From contig BCKT01000010.1 of assembly GCA_003116875.1 (NCBI GenBank), positions 496,001 to 560,000 on the forward strand: a stretch of 64,000 bases of DNA, read 5' to 3'. The translations under genes and the position numbers were made by a program. The notes under the pieces were generated by a model that worked only from the letters and a program-made list of their open reading frames with translations, did not search any database and had not been told where the DNA came from. Shown here piece after piece: positions 1 to 10,709 of the stretch. Position 1 is the first letter of the stretch. Each line of letters starts with the position of its first letter. This stretch comes from Takashimella koratensis. Taxonomy: Eukaryota; Basidiomycota; Tremellomycetes; Trichosporonales; Tetragoniomycetaceae.

Positions 1-202
1 TTAGAAGGACTTGCGATAAGGTACAGGATCCATCAAAGCTTTGAAGCCGCATTGTGTAAGCTACTCTGTAGGGAAACAGACGTCTGAGTTTCGATTGTAA
101 CTATAATTCAGTGTACTTTGTGAGTACTAGTCGTAGTGCCGTATGCTGTGCATGCCTTGGAATGAAGTCCTCAGGATTGGACCTGTTGAATGAACACTGT
201 CG
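1..202. other. Left-edge flank, no gene seen
   Basis: This stretch lies downstream of the nucleoporin stop codon. I see no open frame with homology or splice structure. It is probably the nucleoporin 3' UTR plus an intergenic spacer that continues beyond the window. Confidence 0.4.
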
Positions 203-1743
203 CTATGCACGTAAAGGAGATACACCTCTTTCTTCCCTTGCCATCTCGAAGGGATCCCGCATGGTGTTTGTCCTTTCGCGGAATTGCCGCCTGTAATGTT
301 AACGTTGCTTGGAGACGGCTACTTACGTATATGCCGCACGGAGGTCGTTCATCCTTAGCTGCAGTCCTTCCAGTTGGCCGGCCAATGTCAGGATTGCCTG
401 CTGATGGTTTTGTATGCTCTGTGCGAGTGCTAAAGCGTCAGCGCAAGAAGGAAGCCTGAACTTACTTTGAGGAGAGAGCACGTCTTGGTCGTTGGCGAGA
501 GAGATGATTGCGCGGTGTAGTTGCTGCAGAGGTGAGCACAGTCTGATGGAGACAATGAAACATACTGCAATGGTCGCCTTATACCTGCCAACTCTGTCCT
601 CCAGACCAACAGCCACGCGTGCAAAGAGCCTATAAGTGAGCTAGAAGTTTCGCACATAAAACTCACTCGTAAGGGAAATCACGATGTGCGACTGGTCGCA
701 CCGACCCTGACCTCGCCTCTGCAGGCTTGGACGCCTCCCATACCTCCATGAGCTTTTGTAGATCCTGAGCCTCGGCGCTGACACGCGATGCAAGCTGCTC
801 CAAAGAGTTGTTAAGCAGCGCAATCCCCTGGGCTAATGCGGCGTATTCCTAATCGTCAGTTACATGCAAGTCATTTGTCACTTACGTCGTTGGCAACCTT
901 GACATCAGTGGTGGTTTGCCAGATGGCCCGACCAATATCTTCAGTGCTGATGCTCGCTCCAATCTGCTTTTGGTCCTTGAACGCGGAGCTGCGAGGTTAG
1001 CAAGGATGCAGTTAGTCACACTCACTCCATCTGTTCGATCATCTTCTGGAAGTTCTCGGGAAGGTCGGTAAACTTGGTGGTCTTGCTAACACCAGGAGTG
1101 GATGTCGACGCTTGGAGTGATTGCCCAAGGCCGGTAGCAGGTTGTGCCGCAGGCTGTTGACCGAACAGGCTCGAGGTTTGCGGCTTCGGCTGCCCGAACA
1201 GACTCGATTGCTGCTGTTGCTGTTGTCCACCAAATAAGCTGGTTTGTTGAGGTTGGCCGAGAAGACTCGATTGTTGTTGTGGCTGGCCGAACAGGCTGGT
1301 CTGCTGCTGGGGTTGCTGTTGTTGTTGTGGCTGTTGCTGGCCACCAAACAGTGATGATCCACCCGGTGCGGCCATGGTGCTTCCAAACAATCCTGTGCCA
1401 GCCGGTTGAGCAGGCTTAGCCGCACCGAACAATGAGCTGCCACCGAACAATCCTCCTCCTGCGGCCTGAGAAGGCTGCTGAGCTTGAGGTTGCGCACCAA
1501 ACAAGCTCCCACCAGGCGCAGCAGGCTGCGCAGTCGAGGTCGACGCGCCGAAGCTGAAAGGTTGGGAGGTCGAAGGCGCAGGGTTTGCCTGAGCAGCGGT
1601 GGTAGCTGGAGAAGAGAAGGAAAAGGAAGGGACCGAGGCAGCAGGAGCGGCCGTTGCCGCGGGAGCTCCAAATCTGGTCAGGTCAGCTGGAGTAAAAGAA
1701 AAGGGCACGTTCCAGCTGAAACTACTCACCCTCCGAACGACAT
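203..1743 (-). CDS. FG nucleoporin of the Nup58/Nup49 family (central channel)
   Basis: FG-repeat subunit of the Nup62 central-channel complex of the nuclear pore; the FG repeats bind transport receptors. I model eight exons: 1743-1730, 1673-1026, 988-886, 848-667, 629-566, 523-466, 429-327 and 290-203, giving about 419 aa. The N-terminal half has about ten SLFG/GLFG repeats separated by Gln/Ala/Pro-rich linkers. The C-terminal half is a predicted coiled coil beginning near a TDLPENFQKMIEQMD segment, as in Nup58/p45, and ends in a short DPF-containing tail. The ATG at 1743 is separated from the FG region by a 56-nt intron. An alternative GTG-initiated reading straight through that intron is rejected because the spliced form restores an FG-rich N-terminus (MSFGGFGAP). 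All introns have GT-AG ends. The gene is divergent from the PP4 gene. Family assignment is firm; the choice of Nup58 over another FG coiled-coil member is slightly less so. Confidence 0.85.
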
Positions 1744-2152
1744 GGATAGCGAGGGATGAGGAGGTGGATGAGATGGTGGTGGGTGTGGATGGTGTGGACG
1801 ATGTTGATGATCGCGGTCAAGCGGAGCAAGAAATGGCGACGAAAAGATAGGCGCAAGGGTTACCAGAATAAAGACGCCTATTCCCCGGCGAATCCTCCGC
1901 ACGCCTAATCTTGTGGGTAATTTGTTTGGCCACCCAAGCGTATCTCGAGGTCATGTACACTCGATCTCCACAACTCTCTCAATTCACCACCATCCACCTC
2001 CTAGTCGCCTGTCCTCCACCGTCTCATCCACATACGTCTCCTCACACAGCAATACGTACGCGACGACCCTCAAGCCTCATTACGAATCGCAACGAATAAA
2101 TTCCACTCGGCGGTACCAGCAGAGTTCGCCTTTCCTCCTTCCTTCTCCCACC
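1744..2152. promoter_or_regulatory. Divergent promoter region, nucleoporin / PP4
   Basis: A 409-bp intergenic region between two divergent ATGs that must hold both promoters and leaders. The PP4 side is pyrimidine-rich just before the ATG (about 2128-2150), as is common for fungal leaders. I see no clear TATA box. Confidence 0.5.
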
Positions 2153-3447
2153 ATGTCGTCAGACCTCGACAAGTGAGTCTTTCTCTTTTCCACATCTTTG
2201 CTGCCGCCGCCTGCACTTTACTAACTTGCGTAGGCAAATAGAACAGCTTAAACGATGCGAGATCATCCCAGAGTCAGCGGTCAAGGAGCTTTGCCTCAAA
2301 GCGAAGGAGATTCTCATGGACGAGGGCAACATCCAATATGTCGATAGTCCAGTCACCGTGAGCTTTAACAACTAGCTTTGCTCTGATTGCTGGGATAGCT
2401 GACAATGTCAAACAGGTATGTGGAGACATCCATGGTCAATTCTTCGACCTCATGGAGCTTTTTAAGATTGGCGGCTCATGTCCAGAGACAAACTACGTCT
2501 TCATGGGTGAGTAGCTCTCCCGATGTCAGCTCACTCTGCAGGCGATTTTGTCGATCGAGGATTCTACTCTGTTGAGACCTTCCTCCTCCTACTCCTTCTC
2601 AAAGTCCGGTATCCAGATCGCATCACCCTCATCCGCGGCAACCACGAGTCACGACAAATCACCCAAGTGTATGGATTTTACGACGAATGCCAAAGAAAGT
2701 GAGTTCGCGCTTGGCTTCAAAGGCTTATCGATCAGGTACGGCAGCAGCAACGTCTGGCGGTATTGCACCGACGTGTTCGATTTCCTCTCGCTTGCTGCGG
2801 TGATAGATGGTAGAATATTATGTGTTCACGGAGGGTTGAGCCCTCAATTGAGTCGATTGGACCAGGTAGGTTGTTCCGTTGAGTTCGAGGATTGGGCAAG
2901 GCTTATCGGCGTTCCAGATCCGAGCCATCGACCGGAAACAGGAAGTACCGCACGAGGGTGTCTTCTGCGACTTGCTGTGGAGTGATCCAGATGGTGAGTG
3001 ATCTCGATGTGTCTATGGCTGATCTCGTAGAGATCACAGGCTGGGGGATGTCGCCTCGCGGTGCAGGTTTCTTGTTCGGTAGTGACGTCGTAGAGACTTT
3101 CTGCTACACCAACGACATTGAGCTCATCGCGCGAGCACATCAGCTAGGTACGCCTGAATGTCGCTGACCTTGTACCTTGCTGACATGCCGCAGTCATGGA
3201 GGGCTACAAGCTCATGTTTAGCCAAAAGATCGTTACCGTGTGGAGCGCACCAAACTATTGCTACAGGTGTGGTAACGTGGCTTCTATCCTCGAACTCGAC
3301 GAAGACTTGCGGCAAGGTGTGTTCTCTCGTGTCCTGCGCGTTGGTCATGGCTGATGATTTGCAGAATACAAGGTTTTCGATGCTGCTCAACCAGACGTTA
3401 AAAGCGTTCCTCAGAAGCGCCCACACATGCTGGAATACTTCCTCTGA
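2153..3447 (+). CDS. PPH3: Serine/threonine protein phosphatase 4 catalytic subunit
   Basis: Metal-dependent Ser/Thr phosphatase of the PP2A-like group, the PP4 catalytic subunit (yeast Pph3). It acts in DNA-damage checkpoint recovery and other dephosphorylation with its regulatory subunits. The spliced protein is close to the 307 aa of animal PPP4C. It starts [16 protein letters not shown] and carries the PPP signatures GDIHGQ, GDFVDRG and RGNHES, then the [12 protein letters not shown] region. It ends in the DYFL-type tail (here EYFL), whose terminal Leu is carboxymethylated in PP2A-like enzymes. The first exon is only 20 nt (2153-2172). Further introns interrupt the chain after the TVCGD, FMGD, CQRK, DQI, SDPD, AHQL and DLRQ regions, each with GT-AG ends and in phase. 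The long reading frames in other phases across this region are intron read-through. The DQIEQL start and the VDSPVT block argue for PP4 over PP2A or PP6. Confidence 0.95.
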
Positions 3448-3744
3448 TCGCGACCCGGATTTTGACATTTTTCTTCGGCATCTTGTTGCATCGTCTCTTG
3501 TCATCAGGCTCTATATGACGCGCGCATGCCCATTCATCTCAACCGCATCGTTGGAGTGAGATATGCATTACATATGTAGCAAACGCTCTTGCTGCGTGAG
3601 CGACATTCTCACTGTTTGTTCAGGCAGAAAACTCTCACGTGAATTTGCTTACTACGTCTGGGAACACTGAGAGCAATCCACTCGTGAGGATCGAAGTGCA
3701 ATCAAGGGACAGGTCTCACAGCTGGAACCGTATTAGAGTAACAA

Positions 3745-4912
3745 TCACTCCCTTTTGGCCTCTCTACGCGCATTGGATTCCATCTTCCGAACACTGCGAA
3801 TTGCAGCATTGAGGCTGTCGTCAGTGCACGCAGGCAGACTGTGAAGGGCTTCTGAGGAGTCGTCCGTATAATGTGCGACCAGACCAGTCAGCTGATTGTG
3901 GAGCACGCTCGCGAACAGTATAAGCTTTTCAGCTTCTAGCTCCCCAGCCTCTCCATCTACCTTATCCCATTGACTGTAACCGTCTTTGAAGCTGAGCAAG
4001 TGTAGGTTGCTGCGGTCCTCTGATGGCCACTCCTTCCCCAGTTCTGTTGTCAACAGCGAAACGTTGTCGATGAGATTGGGGTTGAAACAGTTGACAAAAA
4101 CTTCACAGTTCTTCGTCTTCTCCGAATGAGTACTTGCTGGCGCACGATACATCGTCAGAGTTAGTTCAGCGACTGTGTCGGTCGGAGTGCCCTGATTCTG
4201 TAAGGATAGACTAATGCCTTGGACCCGTTGGTTCATCGACTCGACTTGATCTCTCGTCGCTCGACGATCTTCGCAGAAACTGTCGACGAACATGTCTCCT
4301 TGTCGACAGCTAATGCGGACGGATCCATTTGTATCGTAATCATGAGCTAAACCTTCCTTGTCGTAGAACACCAAGACCACTCGCACCCGATGCAAATAAA
4401 TCGCAGAAGAACAAGTTGTCTCCAGAGCCATTGAAGAGATTCAAATCATCTTGCAAAGCTGAGATCCTGTAAGCGACTGACTCTTGGAGAGCGCACCAAA
4501 GATTATGGCACGATTTTATGAGCTGGCCAGCCTCTTTGTCGTCGAAGATCACCCTCGACGGTTTTGGGTCGTTATCGGTCGGAAAGTCGATATGCAGCTG
4601 ATCATCCTACTGCTCAGAGAAAACACTTCTCACCAACCACGTAGACATCGAGTCTGTAGTTTGTTCCCAAACGAAGCCCCAAGAGTCGGGGGAGGGAATG
4701 AGACCCGCATGGTTCTCATATACCATTCGATGGAGCTCAAGCGTCCAATCGCCAGGCTTGGCATGTTGAGCTGCAGTCATCAGTGACTTAAAGTTGAGCT
4801 CGTCAGTGGGTGAGGACGAAGTGTTTTGCTCAGCTCTGGGCAGAACAGTGTATGCATGCTCCGATTCGGGGAAGGAGAATCTGACAGGGAAGGTCATTGA
4901 AGGCGTCGTCAT
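3745..4912 (-). pseudogene. Paralogue A of an unrecognised tandem family, probably decayed
   Basis: I do not recognise this family. The frame opens at ATG 4912 (MTTPSM) and runs through a PGDWTLELH block and a SWGFVWEQT block to a TAG at 4607-4609. Beyond that stop the same frame continues with residues that align to intact paralogue C (a FPTD block, then SCHNLWCALQESVAYRI). It then changes frame near 4390-4430 and ends with the conserved C-terminal half: CRQGDMFVD, an AELTLTMYR strand, a GEAGELEAEKLILFA helix, PPC-like and ARREAKRE. The frame change could be a 40-nt intron (GTGCGA donor, TTTAG acceptor) or an indel. Removing the TAG would need a 57-nt intron with poor sites (GTAGGA donor, GAG acceptor). 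A CTTTATAG element (5028-5035) lies about 115 bp upstream. Decay is the simpler reading; an odd intron pattern is not excluded. Confidence 0.6.
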
Positions 4913-5932
4913 GGTGCGTGTGTTGGTTATCCGTTGTTGAGGGCGACAGTGGCTTTCGAGCAGATATTGATGCAAGTGACTTGGAGATAGGAAGAGAGGA
5001 GGAGGAGCGGATACCCCTCACAAAGTGCTTTATAGCTCAGTGTAAAGTTGTGGTGAGGAGAGTTGAGAGGCAAGGTGGGAGCGCGAGCAAGCGAACGGAG
5101 GCAGATCAACTTGATCCCGCATTCAACGTGAAAGGATACAGCATACACACCCCGTTTGCCTCGAGTAAAAAGAGAGGTAAGGCAACGTAAGGCAGGATTT
5201 GCTCCCTTTCAAGTTCAAAGGTTATCACAACTCGGATGTTGAAGCTGAAAGGACGCAGGGTGGCATAATACATTTAGTTCAGTACTCGAGCCGTAAAAGG
5301 CCTTGGGGAGAGGTCGTGAGTAGATCAGCGGACAAGTTGACTTATCTGTGACTCAAAGGCAAGCAACCAGCTTCAAATTACTCAGCACTAGGAGTGAAGA
5401 AGCCGTTGGGTCAGGTTGGTGTACTGCAGGTGTAGAGAATGAAGCAAAAAAAGGGGGAGGGTAGGGGAGGATGAAAGTCATTCGGTGAATCTACCAGCTG
5501 GTCAGGGAAGGGGGAGGGGGGGAGAGGAGAGGCAGTGTGAGAGGGCCATGGGGAAGGCGAGAGGGGAATGTGAACGGGAAGCCAGACAACCAGTTGAGGT
5601 TCCCTCTCGTTGAAAAATGAAAAGATAGAGCTCCTCAAATTCCTGTCGCGTTTCGATGACAAATGCAGAGAGGGCCTTTCCTCCTCTTCAGGCGAGAAGT
5701 GAGGTCGGCTACACTTGAAGCGACACGGATAAGCAACTGTCGCTCGGAGCTTGCCTTGGCTTGTGAATTAGGGGCGGGAGCTAGGGAAGGGCGGATGCAG
5801 CTGGGGGCGGGTAGGTGCATTGTCATCACATTTGAAAAGCGGTACGGACTGGAGTCAGGTAAAACGAAGGAAAATCGATTGCGAAGTGAAGCCAAGCTCG
5901 AAACCAGTGGAAAAGTCAATGTGTCTGCCCCA
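4913..5932. other. Spacer between paralogues A and B
   Basis: About 1 kb with no supported gene. It holds the upstream region of paralogue A (TATA-like element at 5028-5035) and a purine-rich stretch at about 5440-5540 made of GGGAGG-type runs. The reading frames here lack homology and splice structure. Confidence 0.4.
5028..5035 (-). promoter_or_regulatory. TATA-like element upstream of paralogue A
   Basis: Reads CTATAAAG on the minus strand, about 115 bp before the ATG at 4912. Paralogues C and D and genes F1 and F2 have similar A/T elements at a comparable distance. Confidence 0.4.
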
Positions 5933-7130
5933 TCAACGCGACACTGTGGGCGCATGTCTTTCGCCTTCCTCCTTTTTCAAGTCGGCGATGGCTGCCATGA
6001 CTTTGGAATCTTTACACGGAGGTAGTTTTCGCTCCTCGGGAAAAGTGTGACTGGGTGAAGCCGTCCGGGGAGCGTCCAGGAGATTGTTGAGACGATCATT
6101 GAGCTCACGGGCGAAGGTCACCAGTTTGCGCGCCTCCTTGGGGCCGGCCTCGCCTTCCGCATCACACCAGCTCGCGTATGCATCGGTAGCGGTGAGGTGG
6201 TGCAAGTGGGAAGTTGAACCAACTCTTTCGAACATTTTCATTTCTCCGAGAACCCTTTTGACGGTATCGTGGTGGACATCTGTTCGGGAATGGGAATATC
6301 GGCAGCGCAATTGAGTAGACATCGGTGTCGAATCGAGTTGATCGTGTTCGCTTTGATGTGTGATGGACAATCCCATGAGAGCAATCGTTGGTAGGTGTTG
6401 CCCACTGTCATCGTCTGTAATGGAGACACCGGCGAAGAGTTCACCGGGAGCGTCGTCTTGGGTTGTGCAAAGGCCATCGACGAAAAAGCTGCCTTGTCGA
6501 TACAGTATGCGGACCGCATTCAAAGCAGTGAAGGCGAAGGAGAATCCGATTTCGCTCGTGATGCGAAGCTGGGTCGAACCGCAAGAAAAGAGTTCAGCGC
6601 CGACACTGGCATTTGCTTCCGGGGGGAACTTGTCGTTCCAGAATGGCGTTGAAATCGTAGCAAACAGAGTCCAAAAGTGCGGAGTACAAATTGCTGCAAC
6701 ATTTGATACTGTGTATGGCCGACAAATCGCGGGTTAACCATGTCGGAGGCGACGAGGAGGACTGGTTGGGGAAGTTCCAGAATCCAACACCGCCCTCGAG
6801 CTCGGGAAAGACGCCACGTACGATCTGTTTGGATTCCAAGCCCGTACGTTTTTCCCACTCAAGGCCCCAGTACAACGGCGCCCCCGATTCAGTCTGCTGC
6901 CTCGCTTCCATCATTTGGCGGACTACCAGTGTCCAGTCACCCGGAACAGGGTCCATGGCTGCGGTCGCTGCGGTTCGGGAGTCGATTCCGGTGCCGCTGC
7001 CCATGGGAGAGGTTGTATCCGAAGGACCGCCGCTGTACCCCGGGAACGTGGAGTGTACATGAGGGGGAGGGCCCTCATGCGCCGAAGAGGGATTGGAATT
7101 GGCAGTGGGGATGGTCGAAGTCGTGTCCAT
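5933..7130 (-). pseudogene. Paralogue B of the unrecognised tandem family, with a frameshift
   Basis: The ATG at 7130 (MDTTSTIPT) matches the position and style of the starts of A and C. The N-terminal half contains PGDWTLVVR, a LYWGLEWEK block, IVRGVFPE and a CCSNLYSALLDS helix. The C-terminal half has LYRQGSFFVDG, a GEAGPKEARKLVTFARELNDRL helix region and a PPC motif near the end (LPPCKDSK). The two halves are in different frames. The switch falls at a run of six C (minus strand) near 6621-6626. Dropping one C restores a continuous frame whose residues (ELFSCGSTQLRI) align with EFSAPGTQWLRI of intact paralogue C. This is therefore a one-base homopolymer lesion or an assembly error. A 52-nt intron with weak sites (GTGTCG / CACGAG) is possible but would delete the aligned block. 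An in-frame upstream ATG at 7283 exists but is less like the other copies. Confidence 0.6.
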
Positions 7131-7461
7131 GATCGAAATGTCGTGAAATGAAGAGTTGATTTCAGGAATCGAAAGTGTGGACTGTGACGCGAGGGAAAGA
7201 GGGGGTGCAGGAAGGGGGAATTTTTTTGAAAATGGTGGGACTTGCCTGCTCTTGTATTCTACAGGGTTAAGAGCAGAGCACATGATAACTCTTGCAGTGC
7301 GCGGGCAACGTTCTTCCCTTCAACTGTCTTGCTCCTGTGTGATCAAAGGATAGATGGGAGAAATTCGCTGCGTTTGATCGATTCGCACTCCTGCACTCAA
7401 ATATAGTACTCTCGTAGTCTGCCTTAGTGGCGTATGCACGCGGTCGGCGCCTTCGAAGCCT

Positions 7462-7475
7462 CGGCCGGACCTTGC
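7462..7475 (+). promoter_or_regulatory. Shared 14-bp motif, copy 1
   Basis: CGGCCGGACCTTGC, one of five matches to CGGCCGRANCTTGC in the window. It lies about 330 bp upstream of the ATG of paralogue B. The CGG-CCG core resembles sites bound by fungal zinc-cluster regulators, but a binding role is only inference. Confidence 0.35.
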
Positions 7476-7643
7476 ACTCGGCTATGCTCTACTCTTCGCA
7501 CTGGCAGAGGGCTCCAGGGAGAGCCCCCTCGCTTTTCACCTGCAAGGATTGACCCTCTGTTAATCCACCTTTGTCGGGGCAAGAGCCGAGAGATCATTTT
7601 CAACAGACTGAGATAGAGACATTGTGCTGTTCGACTGTAGACT

Positions 7644-7657
7644 CGGCCGAAGCTTGC
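7644..7657 (+). promoter_or_regulatory. Shared 14-bp motif, copy 2
   Basis: CGGCCGAAGCTTGC, the most divergent of the five copies, 168 bp beyond copy 1 in the same spacer and the same orientation. Confidence 0.3.
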
Positions 7658-8020
7658 GTAATTGCTTGCCCCCCCACGCTGCATGCCCCCCCCCCACGCT
7701 GGGCCTTGCACAACTGCTGCAGTCAGTTAGAAGTTCCCCCTCACGGGAACGTGTTGTCGGTCAGCTTTCACAGAACGTGGGGCTCCTGCAGTAGGCGTCA
7801 TAGACTCTGTCAGTCTCATGAACCGCATCGCCCTGACCTAACATTCAATTCTCATTTCTCATGAGCCGCGCGCATCCACCATGTATCACATAATGGAGCA
7901 GGCACCCGTCGCCTCGCCATGTACCAAACCACTCTCCTTCTCCTCATCCTCCGTCAATCGCAGTAGTTGGCCGAGACGTCACGCAGTAGGGAAAGAAGCG
8001 AGTCTGAACTGCGCCATCGG

Positions 8021-9262
8021 TCAATCTGAATCCGTTTCGTAGAAAGCTTCGTCTTCGATTCGCCAAAGCTTAGCGATGGACTTGTTTATCTTGACATCGG
8101 TACATGGAGGAATCCGGACTTCTGTTTCGGAGGCATCGGGATCGTTTGATGTGCGGGCGGCGCGCTGGTCGACGAGGCTTCTCAGACGGCTGTCGAGTTG
8201 TCGGGCAAATAGTAAAAGTTTGACCAACTCTTCTGGTCCTGCCTCTCCTTGGACGTCCAAACATTTTTGATACGCGTCGCTCATTCTGAGGATGTGTATA
8301 CTGTCTTTTGACGAGACGGTCGTAGGCAAATCTAGCCCGCCCATAAATCTGGAGACTATCCCCTCGGGGTTCGACTCGACGCTCTCCACGGACACTCGAG
8401 ACTCCAGATACCGCTGCGAATCGCTCGTTTCCCCCCGATATTTCAGACATAACCCTAGCGTTGCCAACTTTTGGGAGCTGTGGAATAGTTCTACATCAGA
8501 TCGATGTTGAGTCGGCCATGGAAGGTTGTTCCCTTGTCTCGTGCTTGACTGTGCTGAGCGCAAACCATCGACGACACCGTCAACGAAGAAAGTGCCTCCC
8601 CGGTATCTGACCCGACAAGAATTGATTGTACGAAATTCGACGATGTCGGCGGTAGGCGGATCGCCGATTCGCAACCACTGCGTACCAGGCGCTGAAAATT
8701 CTGAGGTGTATTCGGGATTGCCGCCGTCGTCGTAACTCAAATTTAGGTGTTCGCGTACCACCGATAATTTGTAGAGGAGAGAGTGGAGAAGAGCGTTGTA
8801 CAAATTGCAGCACGATTCGATGACACGCGAGGCTTCTTCGTCGAAGGCCGTATGTTTCACCCGCTGTAGGGTCTCGTCATAGGGCTGTTGGAGGAGTGCT
8901 GCTTGTTGTGCCCCCTCGTCTGGGAATTGAAGGTACCCCGAACCCACTCGGCGCTTAGAAAACATTCCTCGCACCACTCTTTTCCTGCCGGACTTTGCCG
9001 TTTGTTCCCAAGCGAAACCCCAGAATGATGGGGCCAGAATGGTCTTTTCGTTCACTTTTTGCAGCTCGTGGAGCTCCAAGGTCCATTCTCCAGGGTCGAA
9101 GTCGAGCGTGTCAACGAGTTGTGCGATGGACGGCTCGATCGGTAAGGTGGTGATCGACGAGCCAATATCTCTTGAATCGTCGTCACTAGTATGACCAACA
9201 GCGCGTGTAGCTGGGACGAGGGAGCTTTGGAGCTCGTTCGCGGGCGGTGATGGTGAGTTCAT
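8021..9262 (-). CDS. Paralogue C of the unrecognised tandem family (intact)
   Basis: An uninterrupted 413-aa frame from ATG 9262 (MNSPSPPANE), the only copy of the A-D array without a lesion. Upstream extension of the frame has no ATG. Blocks shared with A and B, in order: PGEWTLELHELQ (about residue 65), FWGFAWEQTAK, VVRGMFSK, ESCCNLYNALLHSLLYKL, RVRYRGGTFFVDG, LATLGLCLKYR, GEAGPEELVKLLLFARQLDSRL, and a final PPCTD followed by an acidic end. It has no signal peptide, no transmembrane segment and no motif I can tie to a function; a soluble intracellular protein is the plain reading. A TATATAAGG box (9404-9412, minus strand) lies about 145 bp upstream, just downstream of a 38-nt poly-C tract on that strand. 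Two shared 14-bp motifs lie further upstream. Confidence 0.75.
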   Translation of the reverse strand: MNSPSPPANELQSSLVPATRAVGHTSDDDSRDIGSSITTLPIEPSIAQLVDTLDFDPGEWTLELHELQKVNEKTILAPSFWGFAWEQTAKSGRKRVVRGMFSKRRVGSGYLQFPDEGAQQAALLQQPYDETLQRVKHTAFDEEASRVIESCCNLYNALLHSLLYKLSVVREHLNLSYDDGGNPEYTSEFSAPGTQWLRIGDPPTADIVEFRTINSCRVRYRGGTFFVDGVVDGLRSAQSSTRQGNNLPWPTQHRSDVELFHSSQKLATLGLCLKYRGETSDSQRYLESRVSVESVESNPEGIVSRFMGGLDLPTTVSSKDSIHILRMSDAYQKCLDVQGEAGPEELVKLLLFARQLDSRLRSLVDQRAARTSNDPDASETEVRIPPCTDVKINKSIAKLWRIEDEAFYETDSD

Positions 9263-9425
9263 TGCGGAATGCTGGGCTCGATTGTCGACGATTGAATGCG
9301 GAACGGGAGTGCCAATGGGGAAATGTCTGTTGTGTTTTCGTGATGGAGAGAGAAAGCGGGCAAAAGTCAAAGAGAAGAAGGTAAACGGACGAGAATACAG
9401 TCCTTATATACCGTACTAAGAGAAT

Positions 9426-9463
<38 letters not shown>
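9426..9463. repeat. Poly-G tract, 38 nt
   Basis: 38 consecutive G on the plus strand (poly-C for the minus-strand gene C), about 14 bp upstream of its TATA-like box. Length may be imprecise because such tracts are prone to sequencing slippage. Confidence 0.9.
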
Positions 9464-9464
<1 letters not shown>

Positions 9465-9629
9465 AGAGCGCAGGAGAAGCGCACAAAGTCTGGTCAAATA
9501 CGCGCCCTCCCCTCCTTCATGTCAAAGGACAATCACTTCAAAGTTCCGACACGTTTCAGCAAACTGGAGAGAAGACTCATTCTTGAACAATCAACAGCTA
9601 GTCTAGCGGCGACCGCGCCATTGTGCGCT

Positions 9630-9643
9630 CGGCCGGATCTTGC
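9630..9643 (+). promoter_or_regulatory. Shared 14-bp motif, copy 3
   Basis: CGGCCGGATCTTGC, about 370 bp upstream of the ATG of paralogue C. It is identical over all 14 bases to the copy at 29640-29653, some 20 kb away. Confidence 0.35.
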
Positions 9644-9997
9644 ACGCTTCTGGTGTTGAGGCTGAGAGCGGATGAACGGCTCACTGCTTGCTCCTTGCTC
9701 ATCAAAGGATGTGCTTTAGAACTCCGAAGCGTTTCACGTCTACGAAGGCGGTCCAAAATGTGAATGCCCACGCGGACGGGCTGCTCTATGCTAAAGCCTT
9801 GTAGCACCCCATCACCCGGCGGGATCTTGAACTAACCTCTCCGCGCCTACCTGTGAAGCGTTGGGGACTGCTCTCTGACGCTTTCGCTTATCGGATCAAA
9901 GGGTTCACCAAGGGCAAGGTCACAAAAATCGGTGCAAGAGCTGAACACTTCAAGGCGGCTAGAGAGACTACTGCTTATCGAAAAGTAGTCGCTTGTT

Positions 9998-10011
9998 CGG
10001 CCGGAGCTTGC
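9998..10011 (+). promoter_or_regulatory. Shared 14-bp motif, copy 4
   Basis: CGGCCGGAGCTTGC, about 735 bp upstream of the ATG of paralogue C, in the same orientation as the other copies. Confidence 0.35.
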
Positions 10012-10275
10012 AAGGTGACGAGCGGGACCTCTAGTGATCATGAGAAGGCGAGATTTTGGTTGGCGACTTTTACGAACGACTGGTGCAAACAAAATCCATG
10101 CCATTCTGCCGCTATCGCTTGATATCGACGATCTCTATGTTGACTCGTCAGAAAGCCAGGCCACCTAAAAGCACCGGGACTGCTCAAATCGCAAAGGAGC
10201 CCTGATCCGCCAAAGAGCTACTTGCCGGCTTCATTGTAATTGTAATAGTCAGAGTTTTTCACCTTGGGCCCCTTG

Positions 10276-10578
10276 TCAACTAGAGATTTGGCCATCTGTT
10301 GCTGCTAAGGCACCTTCGGATGCATTGTTGTAAGCGGAATTGAGGTTTGAGACAAGCTGGTCAATCGAAGGATCTACCCCCTCTGCCGCCATGGAGGAAA
10401 GTGTTAAGATAACAACCGTCACTTTGGAAAATGCTGGAATAACGACCCGGGACGAAAGGTACTTGGATAACAGCAGCATCTCTAATTCTACCAAATTCCA
10501 GTATGTTTGACAATGCAACATCTCCTTCTTGGCGACTTGGGCACTAAGCTTGTTGTGGAGCTTTCTGCTTTCCATCAT
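10276..10578 (-). pseudogene. Possible degenerate small gene (element E)
   Basis: A 100-codon frame from two adjacent ATGs near 10578. I do not recognise it. Its C-terminal part (VDPSIDQLVSNLNSAY) resembles a segment on the minus strand at about 26690-26745 (VDPS, then SIDQVMSIFNAAF after a frame change). The two places may therefore carry copies of the same element. A 25-codon continuation in another frame follows directly (to about 10210). No good intron joins them, so decay or an unmodelled structure is likely. Confidence 0.3.
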
Positions 10579-10709
10579 TAGCAGTTAGGTACACAGGTCA
10601 AGCAAGAGCTGAGATGCATAGACTGTATCGACATCGTAACGAAAATTTCGTCCTGCGCATGCACACCGCCTGACATGTGTTGTATGTCAAAAGGGACGGT
10701 CGGTCAGGC

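Larger units (their letters stand above)
7131..8020. other. Upstream region of paralogue B / downstream of C
   Basis: About 890 bp without a supported gene. It holds two copies of the CGGCCGRANCTTGC motif (7462-7475 and 7644-7657), an ATCAAAGGAT element near 7341, and two poly-C runs at about 7668-7692. Frames in this segment show no homology. Confidence 0.4.
9263..10275. other. Upstream region of paralogue C
   Basis: About 1 kb holding the TATATAAGG box (9404-9412), the poly-G tract (9426-9463), two copies of the shared 14-bp motif, and TCAAAGGA elements near 9523 and 9701. An in-frame 25-codon tail ending at about 10210 (a KVKNSDYYNYNEAGK-type peptide on the minus strand) may belong to the degenerate element at 10276-10578. 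No intact gene is evident. Confidence 0.4.

Noticed and set aside
1022..1729. A GTG-initiated start (SSFSWNVPFSF...) for the nucleoporin
   Set aside because: This stretch is a 56-nt intron; splicing from ATG 1743 gives an FG-rich N-terminus in phase.
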